A stretch of 64,000 nt of DNA from Micromonospora_J zhanjiangensis (GTDB taxonomy: Bacteria > Actinomycetota > Actinomycetes > Mycobacteriales > Micromonosporaceae), in the NCBI RefSeq assembly GCF_042650605.1, contig NZ_JBHSBN010000007.1:62001-126000 (forward strand). The letters are read 5' to 3'. The notes beneath the pieces were generated by a model that was not told the origin of the DNA, searched no databases, and saw only the letters and a list, made by a program, of their open reading frames with translations. The position numbers and the translations under genes are program-made. Position 1 is the stretch's first letter; each line of letters begins with the position of its first letter. Below, piece after piece: positions 27,571-35,750 of the stretch.

Positions 27571-29328
27571 TCACGCGATGGTGCAGATCACCGAGCTCGC
27601 GGTGATCACCGCGCCGACCTCCGCCGACAGGCCGCTGACCGTGCCCGCCCGGTGGGCGTGCAGCGGCTGTTCCATCTTCATCGCCTCCAGCACCACGACC
27701 AGGTCGCCCTCGGCCACGGTGTCCCCGTCGGCCACCGCGATCTTGACGATGGTGCCCTGCATCGGGGAGGTGAGCGCGTCTCCACCGGCCGCGGCACCGC
27801 CCTTGGCGCCGGCACCCCCGCGCCGGGCCGGCTTCCGGGCGGCCGGTGCGCCGCCGGTCGTACCGGTGGCGAGGCCGGCGGGGAGGCTGACCTCCAGCCG
27901 CTTGCCGCCCACCTCGACCACGATGGTGTCGCGTTCGGCCGGGCCCTCGGCGGCGGCCGCGGCCGCCGCGTCGAACGGCGGTACGGTGTTGTCGAACTCG
28001 GTCTCGATCCACCGGGTGTGCACCCGGAACGGCTCGGCCGTGAACGCCTCGTCCCGGACCACCAGGCGGTGGAACGGCAGCGCGGTGGCCATCCCCTCGA
28101 CCACCATCTCGTCCAGCGCCCGGCGGGCCCGCTGCAACGCCTCGGCCCGGGTCTCGCCCGTGATGATCACCTTGGCCAGCAGCGAGTCGAAGTTGCCGCC
28201 GATCACGTCGCCGGCCGAGATGCCGGCGTCCACCCGGACGCCCGGTCCGGCGGGCAGCCGCAGTGCGGTCACCGTGCCGGGGGCGGGCAGGAAGTTGCGG
28301 CCCGGATCCTCGCCGTTGATCCGGAACTCGATCGCGTGGCCGCGCGGGGTGGGGTCCGCGGACAGCCGCAGTTTCTCGCCGTCGGCGATTCGGAACTGCT
28401 CGCGGACCAGGTCGATGCCGGCGGTCTCCTCGGTGACCGGGTGCTCCACCTGCAGCCGGGTGTTGACCTCCAGGAAGGAGATGGTGCCGTCCGCGCCGAC
28501 CAGGTATTCGACCGTGCCGGCGCCGTGGTAGCCGGCCTCCCGGCAGATCGCCTTGGCGCTGGTGTGGATCTGCTCGCGCTGCTCGGCGGTGAGGAACGGC
28601 GCGGGCGCCTCCTCGACCAGCTTCTGGTGCCGGCGCTGCAGCGAGCAGTCCCGGGTGCCGACCACCACCACGTTGCCGTGCGTGTCGGCCAGCACCTGCG
28701 CCTCGACGTGCCGCGGCTGGTCCAGGTAGCGCTCGACGAAGCATTCGCCCCGGCCGAACGCGGCCACCGCCTCCCGGGTCGCCGACTCGAACAGCGCCGG
28801 GATCTCCTCCATCGTCCGGGCCACCTTCAGCCCGCGCCCGCCGCCGCCGAAGGCGGCCTTGATGGCCACCGGCAGGCCGTGGTCGACGGCGAAGGCGAGC
28901 ACCTCGTCCGGCCCGCCGACCGGGTCGGGCGTGCCGGGCACCAGGGGGGCGCCCGCCCGCTGGGCGATGTGTCGGGCGGTCACCTTGTCGCCCAGGTCGC
29001 GGATCGCCTGCGGGGTCGGGCCGATCCAGGTCAACCCGGCGTCGATCACCGCCTGGGCGAAGTCGGCGTTCTCGCTGAGGAAGCCGTACCCGGGGTGGAC
29101 CGCGTCGGCGCCGGACCGGGCGGCGACGTCGATCAGCTTGTCGATCCGCAGGTACGTGTCGGTGGCCGAGTCGCCGCCCAGGGCGTACGCCTCGTCGGCG
29201 AGGGTGACGTGCGGCGCGTCCCGGTCGGAGTCGGCGTAGACGGCGACGCTGCCCAGGTCGGCGTCGTGGCAGGCGCGGACGACCCGGACGGCGATCTCAC
29301 CCCGGTTGGCGATCAGTACCTTGCGCAC
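27571..29328 (-). CDS. accA: Acyl-CoA carboxylase alpha subunit (biotin carboxylase + BCCP)
   Basis: 585-residue alpha chain of acetyl/propionyl-CoA carboxylase. Residues 1-450 are biotin carboxylase, with the Gly-rich ATP loop AAFGGGGRGLKVA, QRRHQKLVEEAPAP and FLEVNTRLQVEHPVTEE. A Pro/Ala/Gly-rich linker of about 50 residues precedes the biotinyl domain, where Lys551 in EAMKM is the biotin site. It partners with accD and accE elsewhere in the window and is biotinylated by BirA (51622). The products malonyl- and methylmalonyl-CoA feed lipid and polyketide synthesis. GTG start with a GAGGGGA site. Confidence 0.95.
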   Translation of the reverse strand: MRKVLIANRGEIAVRVVRACHDADLGSVAVYADSDRDAPHVTLADEAYALGGDSATDTYLRIDKLIDVAARSGADAVHPGYGFLSENADFAQAVIDAGLTWIGPTPQAIRDLGDKVTARHIAQRAGAPLVPGTPDPVGGPDEVLAFAVDHGLPVAIKAAFGGGGRGLKVARTMEEIPALFESATREAVAAFGRGECFVERYLDQPRHVEAQVLADTHGNVVVVGTRDCSLQRRHQKLVEEAPAPFLTAEQREQIHTSAKAICREAGYHGAGTVEYLVGADGTISFLEVNTRLQVEHPVTEETAGIDLVREQFRIADGEKLRLSADPTPRGHAIEFRINGEDPGRNFLPAPGTVTALRLPAGPGVRVDAGISAGDVIGGNFDSLLAKVIITGETRAEALQRARRALDEMVVEGMATALPFHRLVVRDEAFTAEPFRVHTRWIETEFDNTVPPFDAAAAAAAEGPAERDTIVVEVGGKRLEVSLPAGLATGTTGGAPAARKPARRGGAGAKGGAAAGGDALTSPMQGTIVKIAVADGDTVAEGDLVVVLEAMKMEQPLHAHRAGTVSGLSAEVGAVITASSVICTIA

Positions 29329-29368
29329 GGTGACGGTCCCCTCTTCTGCTCGGCACTGACCGGGAGTG

Positions 29369-29380
29369 TATCGGCCGATA
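29369..29380. promoter_or_regulatory. 12-bp palindrome in the accA promoter region
   Basis: TATCGGCCGATA is a perfect palindrome 41 nt upstream of the accA start and within reach of its promoter on the minus strand. It is a candidate operator for the carboxylase gene. Confidence 0.4.
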
Positions 29381-29430
29381 TGATCAACTTAACGGTCGCT
29401 CAGTGTGGGATCGCGCACTGCGGATGGCTT

Positions 29431-29446
29431 ATTCAAACTTGGCTAT
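29431..29446. promoter_or_regulatory. PadR candidate site upstream of padR
   Basis: ATTCAAACTTGGCTAT overlaps the TATTAC -10 element of padR and matches 12 of 16 bases of the site ahead of the ABC exporter (30094-30109). The shared core is TCAANCTTG. Confidence 0.55.
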
Positions 29447-29459
29447 TACGCTGGTTGCC

Positions 29460-30095
29460 GTGTCTGCCACCCGAATGATGATCCTGGGCCTGGTCCGCTG
29501 GATGCAGCCGGTGCACGGCTACGACGTACGGCGCGAGTTGCTGAGCTGGAACGCCGACGAGTGGGCCAACGTCCAGCCCGGTTCGATCTACCACGCGCTG
29601 CGCAAGCTGACCGAGGAGGGGCTGCTCCGCGCGGTCGCCACCGAGCAGGTCGGCGCCCGGCCGGCCCGGACCACGTACGAGGTGACCGCCAAGGGGGTGG
29701 ACGAGTTCGAGACGCTGCTGCGCGACCAGTGGTGGCAGTTGCGGACCCCGACCGACCCGTTCGCCGCGGCGTTCTCGTTCCTGCCGGCGATGCCCCGGGA
29801 CGAGGCGGTGGCGGCGCTGCGCAACCGGGCGAGGCTGCTGCGCGCGGCGAGCGCCTCGATGGCCGCGTCCCTGGAGTCGGACTGGATCCGCACCTCCAAA
29901 CCGGTACACGTGGCGTGGCTGTTCGAACTCTGGCAGAGCCGGGCCGACGCGGAGGCGACCTGGTGCGACCGGATCGCCGAGCGGGTCGAGTCCGGGATTC
30001 CGTACCTGCCGGAGGGCCTCGCCGGCCAGGGCTGGGCCGTCGTGGACGATGCCCGCCGGCCGTCGAACGGGACCGACGAGACTGACGAGAAATAA
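29460..30095 (+). CDS. PadR family transcriptional regulator
   Basis: 211-residue regulator. The N-terminal PadR winged helix spans about residues 1-80 (LGLVRWMQPVHGYDVRREL, GSIYHALRKLTEEGLL), followed by a C-terminal helical domain (PadR_C-like) that would dimerise. GTG at 29460 starts exactly before the HTH, 10 nt after a TATTAC box. The exporter genes follow after 127 nt, and a shared TCAANCTTG motif occurs before both, so it is the likely repressor of the exporter. The gene is divergent from accA. Confidence 0.9.
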   Translation: MSATRMMILGLVRWMQPVHGYDVRRELLSWNADEWANVQPGSIYHALRKLTEEGLLRAVATEQVGARPARTTYEVTAKGVDEFETLLRDQWWQLRTPTDPFAAAFSFLPAMPRDEAVAALRNRARLLRAASASMAASLESDWIRTSKPVHVAWLFELWQSRADAEATWCDRIAERVESGIPYLPEGLAGQGWAVVDDARRPSNGTDETDEK

Positions 30096-30109
30096 TCAAG
30101 CTTGACCAT
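30094..30109. promoter_or_regulatory. PadR candidate site upstream of the ABC exporter
   Basis: AATCAAGCTTGACCAT contains the perfect palindrome TCAAGCTTGA (30096-30105), overlaps the padR stop codon and precedes an AT-rich promoter-like stretch (TATATCGCCTATAGC). It matches the site before padR. Confidence 0.6.
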
Positions 30110-30222
30110 GAAGATATATCGCCTATAGCCTCGACCCCAGCGTCGGGGCGCACGCCGCATGGCGTCGCTCCTCGGGGGAATGCGGTCGGCCGTCGGGCCG
30201 GCCCGGTCGACCGGGAGTCGAA

Positions 30223-31179
30223 ATGATCGAAACCAGAGGGTTGCGGAAGTCCTTCCGCTCCCGACAGGGCAGGGACACCAAGACCGTCGACGCGGTCCGG
30301 GGCGTCGACCTCACCGTCGCCGAGGGGGAGATCTTCGGGTTCCTCGGACCCAACGGCGCCGGCAAGACGACCACGCTGCGGATGCTGGCCACGCTGATCG
30401 AGCCGGACGGCGGCGACGCCCGGGTGGCCGGCGCCGACCTGCGCACCGACCCCGCCGAGGTGCGCCGCCGGATCGGCTACGTCGCCCAGGGCGGCAGCAC
30501 CTGGGACGAGTCCACCGCCCGCGAGGAACTGGTCCTGCAGGGCCGGATGTACGGCCTGGCCAAGGCCGACGCCCAGCGCCGGGCCACCGAGGCGCTGGCC
30601 GCGTTCCAGCTCACCGAGTACGCCGACCGCAAGTGCAAGACGTACTCGGGTGGTCAGCGCCGCCGGGTGGACATCGCGCTCGGCATCATCCACCAGCCGA
30701 GGATCGTCTTCCTGGACGAGCCGACCACCGGCCTCGACCCGCAGAGCCGGGCCCACATGTGGGACGAGATCCGGCGGCTGCGCGGCGAGGGGATGACCGT
30801 CTTCATCACCACCCACTACCTGGACGAGGCCGACGCGCTCTGCGACCGGATCGCCATCATGGACCACGGCGAGATCGTCGCCGAGGGGACACCGGCCGAG
30901 CTCAAGCGGGAGATCTCCGGCGACATCGTCACCATCGGCATCGACGGACCGGTCGCCCGGGCCACCGAGATGCTCGACACCCAGCCGTACGTGACCAAGC
31001 TGGAAACGCCCGACGAGGGCGGCCTGCGGCTGCACGTGGACGACGGCGCGACCGCGATGCCGCAGATCCTGCGCGCCCTGGACGGTGCCGGCGTCACGCT
31101 GAACACCATCGGACTGCACCGGCCCAGCCTCGACGACGTGTTCCTCACCAAGACCGGCCGCTCGTTGCGGGAAAGCTGA
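30223..31179 (+). CDS. Drug-type ABC exporter ATP-binding subunit (DrrA-like)
   Basis: 318-residue ATPase. Walker A is GPNGAGKTTT, the Q-loop YVAQGG, signature YSGGQRRR, Walker B IVFLDEPTTGLDP and the H-loop TTHYLDEAD. The C-terminal 80 residues (DUF4162-like) end in PSLDDVFLTKTGRSL, the typical finish of DrrA/daunorubicin-resistance ATPases. It pairs with the ABC-2 permease 12 nt downstream and follows padR. Substrate unknown; hydrophobic drugs or lipids are usual. Confidence 0.94.
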   Translation: MIETRGLRKSFRSRQGRDTKTVDAVRGVDLTVAEGEIFGFLGPNGAGKTTTLRMLATLIEPDGGDARVAGADLRTDPAEVRRRIGYVAQGGSTWDESTAREELVLQGRMYGLAKADAQRRATEALAAFQLTEYADRKCKTYSGGQRRRVDIALGIIHQPRIVFLDEPTTGLDPQSRAHMWDEIRRLRGEGMTVFITTHYLDEADALCDRIAIMDHGEIVAEGTPAELKREISGDIVTIGIDGPVARATEMLDTQPYVTKLETPDEGGLRLHVDDGATAMPQILRALDGAGVTLNTIGLHRPSLDDVFLTKTGRSLRES

Positions 31180-31191
31180 GAGAGGCAACCG

Positions 31192-31956
31192 ATGAAACTC
31201 GCCCGGGACACCTGGCTGATCTTCCAGCGTCAGATGCTGCTGCTCTGGCGCAACCCGATCTGGGTCTTCGTCGGCATCTTCCAGCCGGTGATGTACCTGC
31301 TGCTCTTCGCGCCGCTGCTCAAGCCGGTGCTGGCCCCGCTGGCCGGGTACAGCAACGCCGCCACCTACCGCATCTTCGTTCCCGGTCTGCTGGTGCTGCT
31401 GGCCATCTTCGGCGGGCTGTTCCAGGGCTTCGGCCTGATCGCCGAACTACGGGCCGGGGTGATCGAACGCTCCCGGGTCACCCCGGTCAGCCGGTTCGCG
31501 CTGCTGCTCGGCCGGTCCCTGCGGGACGTGGTGTCGCTGCTGGTCCAGGCCATGCTGATCACCCTGCTGGCGCTGGCCTTCGGGCTGCGGGTGCAACTGG
31601 GCCACCTGCTGCTGGCGTACCTGCTGCTGGCCCTGATCGCGATGATGACCTCGACGCTGTCCTACGGGGTGGCCCTGATGGTCAAGAGCGAGGACGCGCT
31701 CGCCCCGCTGATGAACACCGTGGCCCAGCCGGTGCTGCTGCTCTCCGGCATCCTGCTGCCGCTGGCCTTCGCCCCGAAGTGGCTCAGGCGGGTGGCCGAC
31801 TGGAACCCGTTCTCCTGGGCCGTGGACGGGGCACGGGCGCTGTTCGCCGGCCACATCGGCGACGACTCGGTCTGGCAGGGCTTGACGATCATGGGCGTGA
31901 TCACCGTACTCGCGGTGGTCTGGGCGGCCCGGCTGTTCGCCCGCAGCGTCCGCTGA
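31192..31956 (+). CDS. ABC-2 type exporter permease (DrrB-like)
   Basis: 254-residue membrane subunit with six hydrophobic helices. The start (ARDTWLIFQRQMLLLWRNP), the FVPGLLVLLAIFGGLFQG helix pair, ERSRVTPVSRFALLLGRSLRD and the closing WNPFSWAVDGARALFAG are typical of ABC-2 drug exporters. It is co-transcribed with the ATPase and probably controlled by PadR. Confidence 0.93.
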   Translation: MKLARDTWLIFQRQMLLLWRNPIWVFVGIFQPVMYLLLFAPLLKPVLAPLAGYSNAATYRIFVPGLLVLLAIFGGLFQGFGLIAELRAGVIERSRVTPVSRFALLLGRSLRDVVSLLVQAMLITLLALAFGLRVQLGHLLLAYLLLALIAMMTSTLSYGVALMVKSEDALAPLMNTVAQPVLLLSGILLPLAFAPKWLRRVADWNPFSWAVDGARALFAGHIGDDSVWQGLTIMGVITVLAVVWAARLFARSVR

Positions 31957-32011
31957 GACCTCCCTCTCAGCAGGCGGCGGGGCCGGCCCGAACGCACGTA
32001 CCGTTCGGGCC

Positions 32012-33232
32012 GTGCCCCGCCTCGCCCGCGACCGGATCACCTGGTTGCTCTACGCCCAGCTCGGTCTCTGGGGCTTCTTCCTCTACGGCTTCGGTCCGCT
32101 GGTCCCGCTGCTGCGCGACGAGCAGGGCACCAGCACCGCCGTGGCCGGCCTGCACAGCATCGGCATCGCGGTCGGTTCCGTCCTCGGCGGCTACCTGTTC
32201 CCCCTGGTGGCCCGCCGGATCGGTCGCGGCCCGACCAGCTGGCTCGGCCTCGGCGGCGTCGCCGCCTCGGTCGGCGCGCTGTGCCTGCTCCGCCCGTTGC
32301 CGGCCACCCTGGCCGCCGTCGTGGTCGTCGCCGCCTTCGGCATGCTGCTGCTCGGCGGGATCAACGTGCTGCTCTCCGCCCACCACGGTCCGGCCGCGCC
32401 GGCCGCGCTCAGCGAGGCCAACGCCGCCTGCGCCGGCATGGGCATCCTCGCGCCGCTGCTGATCGGGCTCGCCGTGGGCGCCGGCCTGGGCTGGCGGCCC
32501 GCCATGGCCGCCGAGGTCGGCCTGATCGCGCTCGTCGCGCTGGTCGCCCGCAGCTTCCGGGTACGCCTACCGAAAACCGCCCCCGCTCCCGCGGCTGCCG
32601 CCCAACCCGTCGGGCTGACCGCCCCGACCCGGGTGCGGTTGCCGCGGGCGTACTGGATCGCCTGGGTGTTGATGTCGGTGACCGGCTCGATCGAGGTGTG
32701 CCTGTCGCTCTGGGCGGCCGACGTGCTGCGTACCCACGCCGGGCTGTCGGCCGGGCGGGCCTCGGCGGCGCTGGCCGCGATCGTGACCGGCATGTTCCTC
32801 GGCCGGTTGGCCGGTGGCCGGCTCGCGTTGCGGGTGGCGCCGGTGCCGCTGCTGCTGGCTGCGCTCGGCGTGTCCTTCCTCGGGTTCGTGGTCTTCTGGG
32901 TCTCGCCGGTCGGCTGGCTGGCCGTGGCCGGTCTGCTCGTCCTCGGGCTGGGTAACGCGCTGCACTACCCGCTGGCCATCTCGATCGCACTGACCGCCGC
33001 CGGGGACCAGGCGGACCGGGCGGCGGGCTGGTCGACGTACTCGATGGCGGTGGGTTTCGGCATCGCCCCGGTGCTCCTCGGCCGGGTGGCCGACGGGATC
33101 GGCCCGCACCTGGCGTTCCTGCTGCTGCCGCTGTTCATCGCGTTGGCCGCCCTGCTCACCCTCCGCCTCGGCCGCGCACTCCGCCCCGTCGCGGTCGCCC
33201 CGCCATCCCTCACCTCCCCGGCCTCGTCCTGA
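32012..33232 (+). CDS. Major facilitator superfamily transporter
   Basis: 406-residue carrier with about twelve membrane helices and a central loop near residue 195 (TAPAPAAAAQ). The N-terminal GLWGFFLYGFGPLVPLLRDEQG and the GGYLFPLVARRIGRG loop resemble the A-like motif of MFS permeases. Substrate unknown. GTG follows a TACCGT -10 box by 7 nt, so it is an independent leaderless unit rather than part of the ABC operon. Confidence 0.87.
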   Translation: MPRLARDRITWLLYAQLGLWGFFLYGFGPLVPLLRDEQGTSTAVAGLHSIGIAVGSVLGGYLFPLVARRIGRGPTSWLGLGGVAASVGALCLLRPLPATLAAVVVVAAFGMLLLGGINVLLSAHHGPAAPAALSEANAACAGMGILAPLLIGLAVGAGLGWRPAMAAEVGLIALVALVARSFRVRLPKTAPAPAAAAQPVGLTAPTRVRLPRAYWIAWVLMSVTGSIEVCLSLWAADVLRTHAGLSAGRASAALAAIVTGMFLGRLAGGRLALRVAPVPLLLAALGVSFLGFVVFWVSPVGWLAVAGLLVLGLGNALHYPLAISIALTAAGDQADRAAGWSTYSMAVGFGIAPVLLGRVADGIGPHLAFLLLPLFIALAALLTLRLGRALRPVAVAPPSLTSPASS

Positions 33233-33247
33233 CCCGTCGTCGTGGGG

Positions 33248-33901
33248 TCAGCGGCGGCGGGCCAGGGTGAGGCCGTCGGCGACGGGGAGCATGACGAGGT
33301 CGACCCGTTCGTCGGAGCGCACCGCGTCGTTGAAGGCGGCGATGGCGCGGTCTCCCTCGTTCTGTGGGGCCAGCACCCGGCCACCTCGCAGCACGTTGTC
33401 GACCAGGATGACGCCGCCGGATCGCATCCGGGGCACCAGCTCGGCCCAGTAGATCGGGTAGCCGGTCTTGTCGGCGTCGATGAAGGCCAGGTCCAGGTGC
33501 GGCTCGGCGGGCAGCGTACGCAGTTGCTCGGCCGCCGGTCCGATGCGCAACTCGATCCGGTCGGCGACCCCCGCCCGGTCCCAGTAGCGGCGGGCGATCG
33601 AGGTGAACTCCTCGGAGATGTCGAAGCAGGTCAGCCGGCCGCCGGCGGCCAGACCGCGGGCGATGGCCAGTGCGGACGTACCGGTGAAGGTGCCCACCTC
33701 GACCGCCTGCCGCACGTCCAGCAGCCGGGTGAGGAAGGTCAGGAAGGCACCCTGCTCCGGGGCGATCTGCATGTCGGCGTCCTCGGGCAGCACCGCCCGG
33801 GTCTCGTCGTACAGGTCGCGGGCGATCTCGTCCGGCGGCGTGCCGTGTGCGACCAGGTAGCTGTGCAGTTCGTCGGTCAGCGGCACGGATTTCGTCGTCA
33901 T
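33248..33901 (-). CDS. Class I SAM-dependent O-methyltransferase
   Basis: 217-residue catechol/caffeoyl-CoA O-methyltransferase-type enzyme. The SAM loop is VEVGTFTGTSALAIARGL, acidic loop CFDISEEF, metal-binding Asp in FIDADKTGYPIYW and VDNVLRGGRV. It methylates a catechol-like hydroxyl with a divalent metal. TAACGT lies 6 nt before the ATG. It is placed between the MFS gene (convergent) and maf. Confidence 0.92.
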   Translation of the reverse strand: MTTKSVPLTDELHSYLVAHGTPPDEIARDLYDETRAVLPEDADMQIAPEQGAFLTFLTRLLDVRQAVEVGTFTGTSALAIARGLAAGGRLTCFDISEEFTSIARRYWDRAGVADRIELRIGPAAEQLRTLPAEPHLDLAFIDADKTGYPIYWAELVPRMRSGGVILVDNVLRGGRVLAPQNEGDRAIAAFNDAVRSDERVDLVMLPVADGLTLARRR

Positions 33902-33910
33902 GATGCGACG

Positions 33911-34642
33911 TTAGTGCAACGGGGGAGCCGCCTCGCCGCCCGGCGTGGGATCGTGCCACAAATCGGTGATCCGTACGTCCAACCGGCCGAGCAGGTGCCG
34001 CAGCAACGGCAGGGACAACCCGACCACCGTGGCCGCGTCCCCTTCCACCCGCTCCACGAACGGACCGCCCAACCCGTCGATGGTGAACGCCCCGGCCACC
34101 TGCAACGGCTCGCCGGTGGCCACGTACGCGGCGATCTCCGCGTCGCTGACGTCCGCGAAGTGCACCACCGTGGCGGCGACCGCCTCGGCCCGCCGGTCCG
34201 CGTGCCCGCCGCCCGCGCCGCCCGCGGTGTGCCCGCCGTCGCCCGCGTGGGTGGGTGCCGTCTCGATCAGGCAGTGCCCGGTGTGCAGAACGCCGCTGCG
34301 GCCGCGCATCCGCCGCCAGCGGGCGGTCGCGTCGGCGGCGTCGGTCGGCTTGCCGAGGATCTCCCCGTCGAAGGCGAGCACCGAATCGCAGCCCAGCACC
34401 AGCGTGCCGGGCGGGATCTCCCGCCGGCCGGCGGCCTGGTCGGCGCGGACCCGGTCGACGATCGCCTCGGCCTTCAGCCGGGCCAGGTCGAGGCAGAGCG
34501 AGTCGGCCTTCTCGGCGTCGACGGTCGACTCGTCGACCCCACTGACCAGCACCTCCGGCTCGATGCCGGCGGCGCGCAGCAGCTTGAGCCGGGCCGGGCT
34601 GGCCGAGGCGAGGATCAGGTGGGGCGAGGTCGAGTTCCGCAC
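33911..34642 (-). CDS. maf: Maf family nucleotide pyrophosphatase
   Basis: 243-residue house-cleaning pyrophosphatase that hydrolyses non-canonical or dTTP/UTP-type nucleotides. LASASPARLKLLRAAG, the SVDE-like DESTVDAEKA, CDSVLAFDGEILGKP and GDAATVVGLSLPLL are family motifs. It is longer than the usual 190-210 residues because of a Gly/His-rich insertion at about 130-158 (THAGDGGHTAGGAGGGHADR). TAGCGT lies 8 nt before the GTG. In many actinomycetes maf sits between accE and accA; here both are several kb away. Confidence 0.92.
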   Translation of the reverse strand: MRNSTSPHLILASASPARLKLLRAAGIEPEVLVSGVDESTVDAEKADSLCLDLARLKAEAIVDRVRADQAAGRREIPPGTLVLGCDSVLAFDGEILGKPTDAADATARWRRMRGRSGVLHTGHCLIETAPTHAGDGGHTAGGAGGGHADRRAEAVAATVVHFADVSDAEIAAYVATGEPLQVAGAFTIDGLGGPFVERVEGDAATVVGLSLPLLRHLLGRLDVRITDLWHDPTPGGEAAPPLH

Positions 34643-34681
34643 GACGCAACACGCTACCCGGCCCCTTACCCGCCGCCCGTA

Positions 34682-34732
34682 GGAGTCTTGGACAGGTGGC
34701 GTTAGCTGTTAACGCCACCTGTCCAAGACTCC
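34682..34732. repeat. Perfect 23-bp inverted repeat
   Basis: Arms 34682-34704 and 34710-34732 are exact complements around GCTGT. The left arm begins GGAGTCTTGGACAGGTGGCG. It lies downstream of the minus-strand pair at 34775-35706 and upstream of maf, so terminator use is plausible. There is no T-run, and its length and low GC at the apex (GTTA/TAAC) are unusual here. Confidence 0.85.
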
Positions 34733-34774
34733 GAGCCGGTTACCGATGGGGGCGTGGACGCCGTACCGGATGGG

Positions 34775-35230
34775 TCACGGACGGCGGGTGAAGTCCATGG
34801 TCCAGTTGGTCTCCCAGGTCCGTTCCCCGTCGGTGGAGAAGGCCTGCTCCCAGCGGGCCGTGCCCGCGGCGGGCCGGGTCCACCGGAACCGGCAACGGAC
34901 CGGGCGACCGTCGTCGGTGTCGTCGGCGAGGAAGGTGCCGACGCCGTCGGTCCACCGGCCCACCACCGGGGGCAGGAACAGTTGGCCGTACCGGCTGTTC
35001 AGCCAGTAGATCGACCACTCCTGCCGGTCGGCGTCGAAGATCCGGACGGTGGCGCCGGAGAAGCCCTTCGTCGGGAAGCTGATCTCGTCGAAGCTGCCGA
35101 CCCCGCCGAAGAACGTCCGGGCCACGGTGACGCCGGGGAACTCGTCCCAGTCGTCGCTGCCGACGTGCCGCTGCCGCAACTGCCGGTTGATTACGTCCCA
35201 GGTGCCGGTGAAGAAGTCGAAGTCGCCCAT
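34775..35230 (-). CDS. DUF1579-like small beta-barrel protein
   Basis: 151-residue cytosolic protein. GDFDFFTGTWDVINRQL at the N-terminus, VRIFDADRQEWSIYWLN and the regular strand pattern suggest a lipocalin-like or DUF1579-type barrel. No catalytic residues are obvious. The ATG overlaps the stop of the upstream gene (TGATG), so the two are translationally coupled and may act together. Confidence 0.7.
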   Translation of the reverse strand: MGDFDFFTGTWDVINRQLRQRHVGSDDWDEFPGVTVARTFFGGVGSFDEISFPTKGFSGATVRIFDADRQEWSIYWLNSRYGQLFLPPVVGRWTDGVGTFLADDTDDGRPVRCRFRWTRPAAGTARWEQAFSTDGERTWETNWTMDFTRRP

Positions 35231-35706
35231 CAGCGGCCCACCGGCCCGTCGGCCCGGGTGTCGGCCAGCCAACCGTCCAGGTCCGGTTCGTCCGGGTCGA
35301 GGACGTGCCGGATCCACGCGCCCCGCTCGTGCTCGAAGACGCCCAACTCCCAGACGCAGCCGACGATCTGCCGGTCCAGCGGGACGAACCGGCTCGGGTC
35401 GGTGTCCGGGCAGCCGAGCACCGGCTGCCCGGACACCATGGTCCGCACCCGCACCACGTTCCCCCAGAACCAGCTGTACGCGAGCAGATAGGCCCCCGTG
35501 TCCGCCCCCCGATGCACCACCACCCAACTGGCCGCCGGCGTCCCCTCGTCCCCCTCCGGGAGGAGGGCGGGGAGGATGTCGTAGGCGGCCTTTTCCACCT
35601 CGGGTTCGAGGGGGCGGGTGGGTTGGTCGATGTGGTAGCGCTTGACCCGCCGACCGTCGACCGTGATCGGCGGCAGGACGCGCAGTTCCTTGTCGTGGAA
35701 TGCCAT
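35230..35706 (-). CDS. Hypothetical protein, coupled with the barrel protein
   Basis: 158 residues, no family recognised with certainty. It contains WVVVHRGADTGAYLLAYSWFW and an acidic C-terminus ending DPDEPDLDGWLAD. The ATG at 35706 is 6 nt after a TACCGT -10 box. The promoter is divergent from the WYL regulator and both share the 35728-35748 dyad, so this two-gene unit is the likely target of that regulator. Confidence 0.7.
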   Translation of the reverse strand: MAFHDKELRVLPPITVDGRRVKRYHIDQPTRPLEPEVEKAAYDILPALLPEGDEGTPAASWVVVHRGADTGAYLLAYSWFWGNVVRVRTMVSGQPVLGCPDTDPSRFVPLDRQIVGCVWELGVFEHERGAWIRHVLDPDEPDLDGWLADTRADGPVGR

Positions 35707-35727
35707 GCCGGTACGGTAGGCAGCCTT

Positions 35728-35748
35728 CACTGACAGGTACCGTCAGTG
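35728..35748. promoter_or_regulatory. Dyad operator between the WYL regulator and its divergent operon
   Basis: CACTGAC-AGGTACC-GTCAGTG: 7-bp arms, 7-nt centre. It overlaps the TACCGT -10 box (35738-35743) of the WYL gene and lies just upstream of the divergent -10 box. Confidence 0.7.
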
Positions 35749-35750
35749 GA

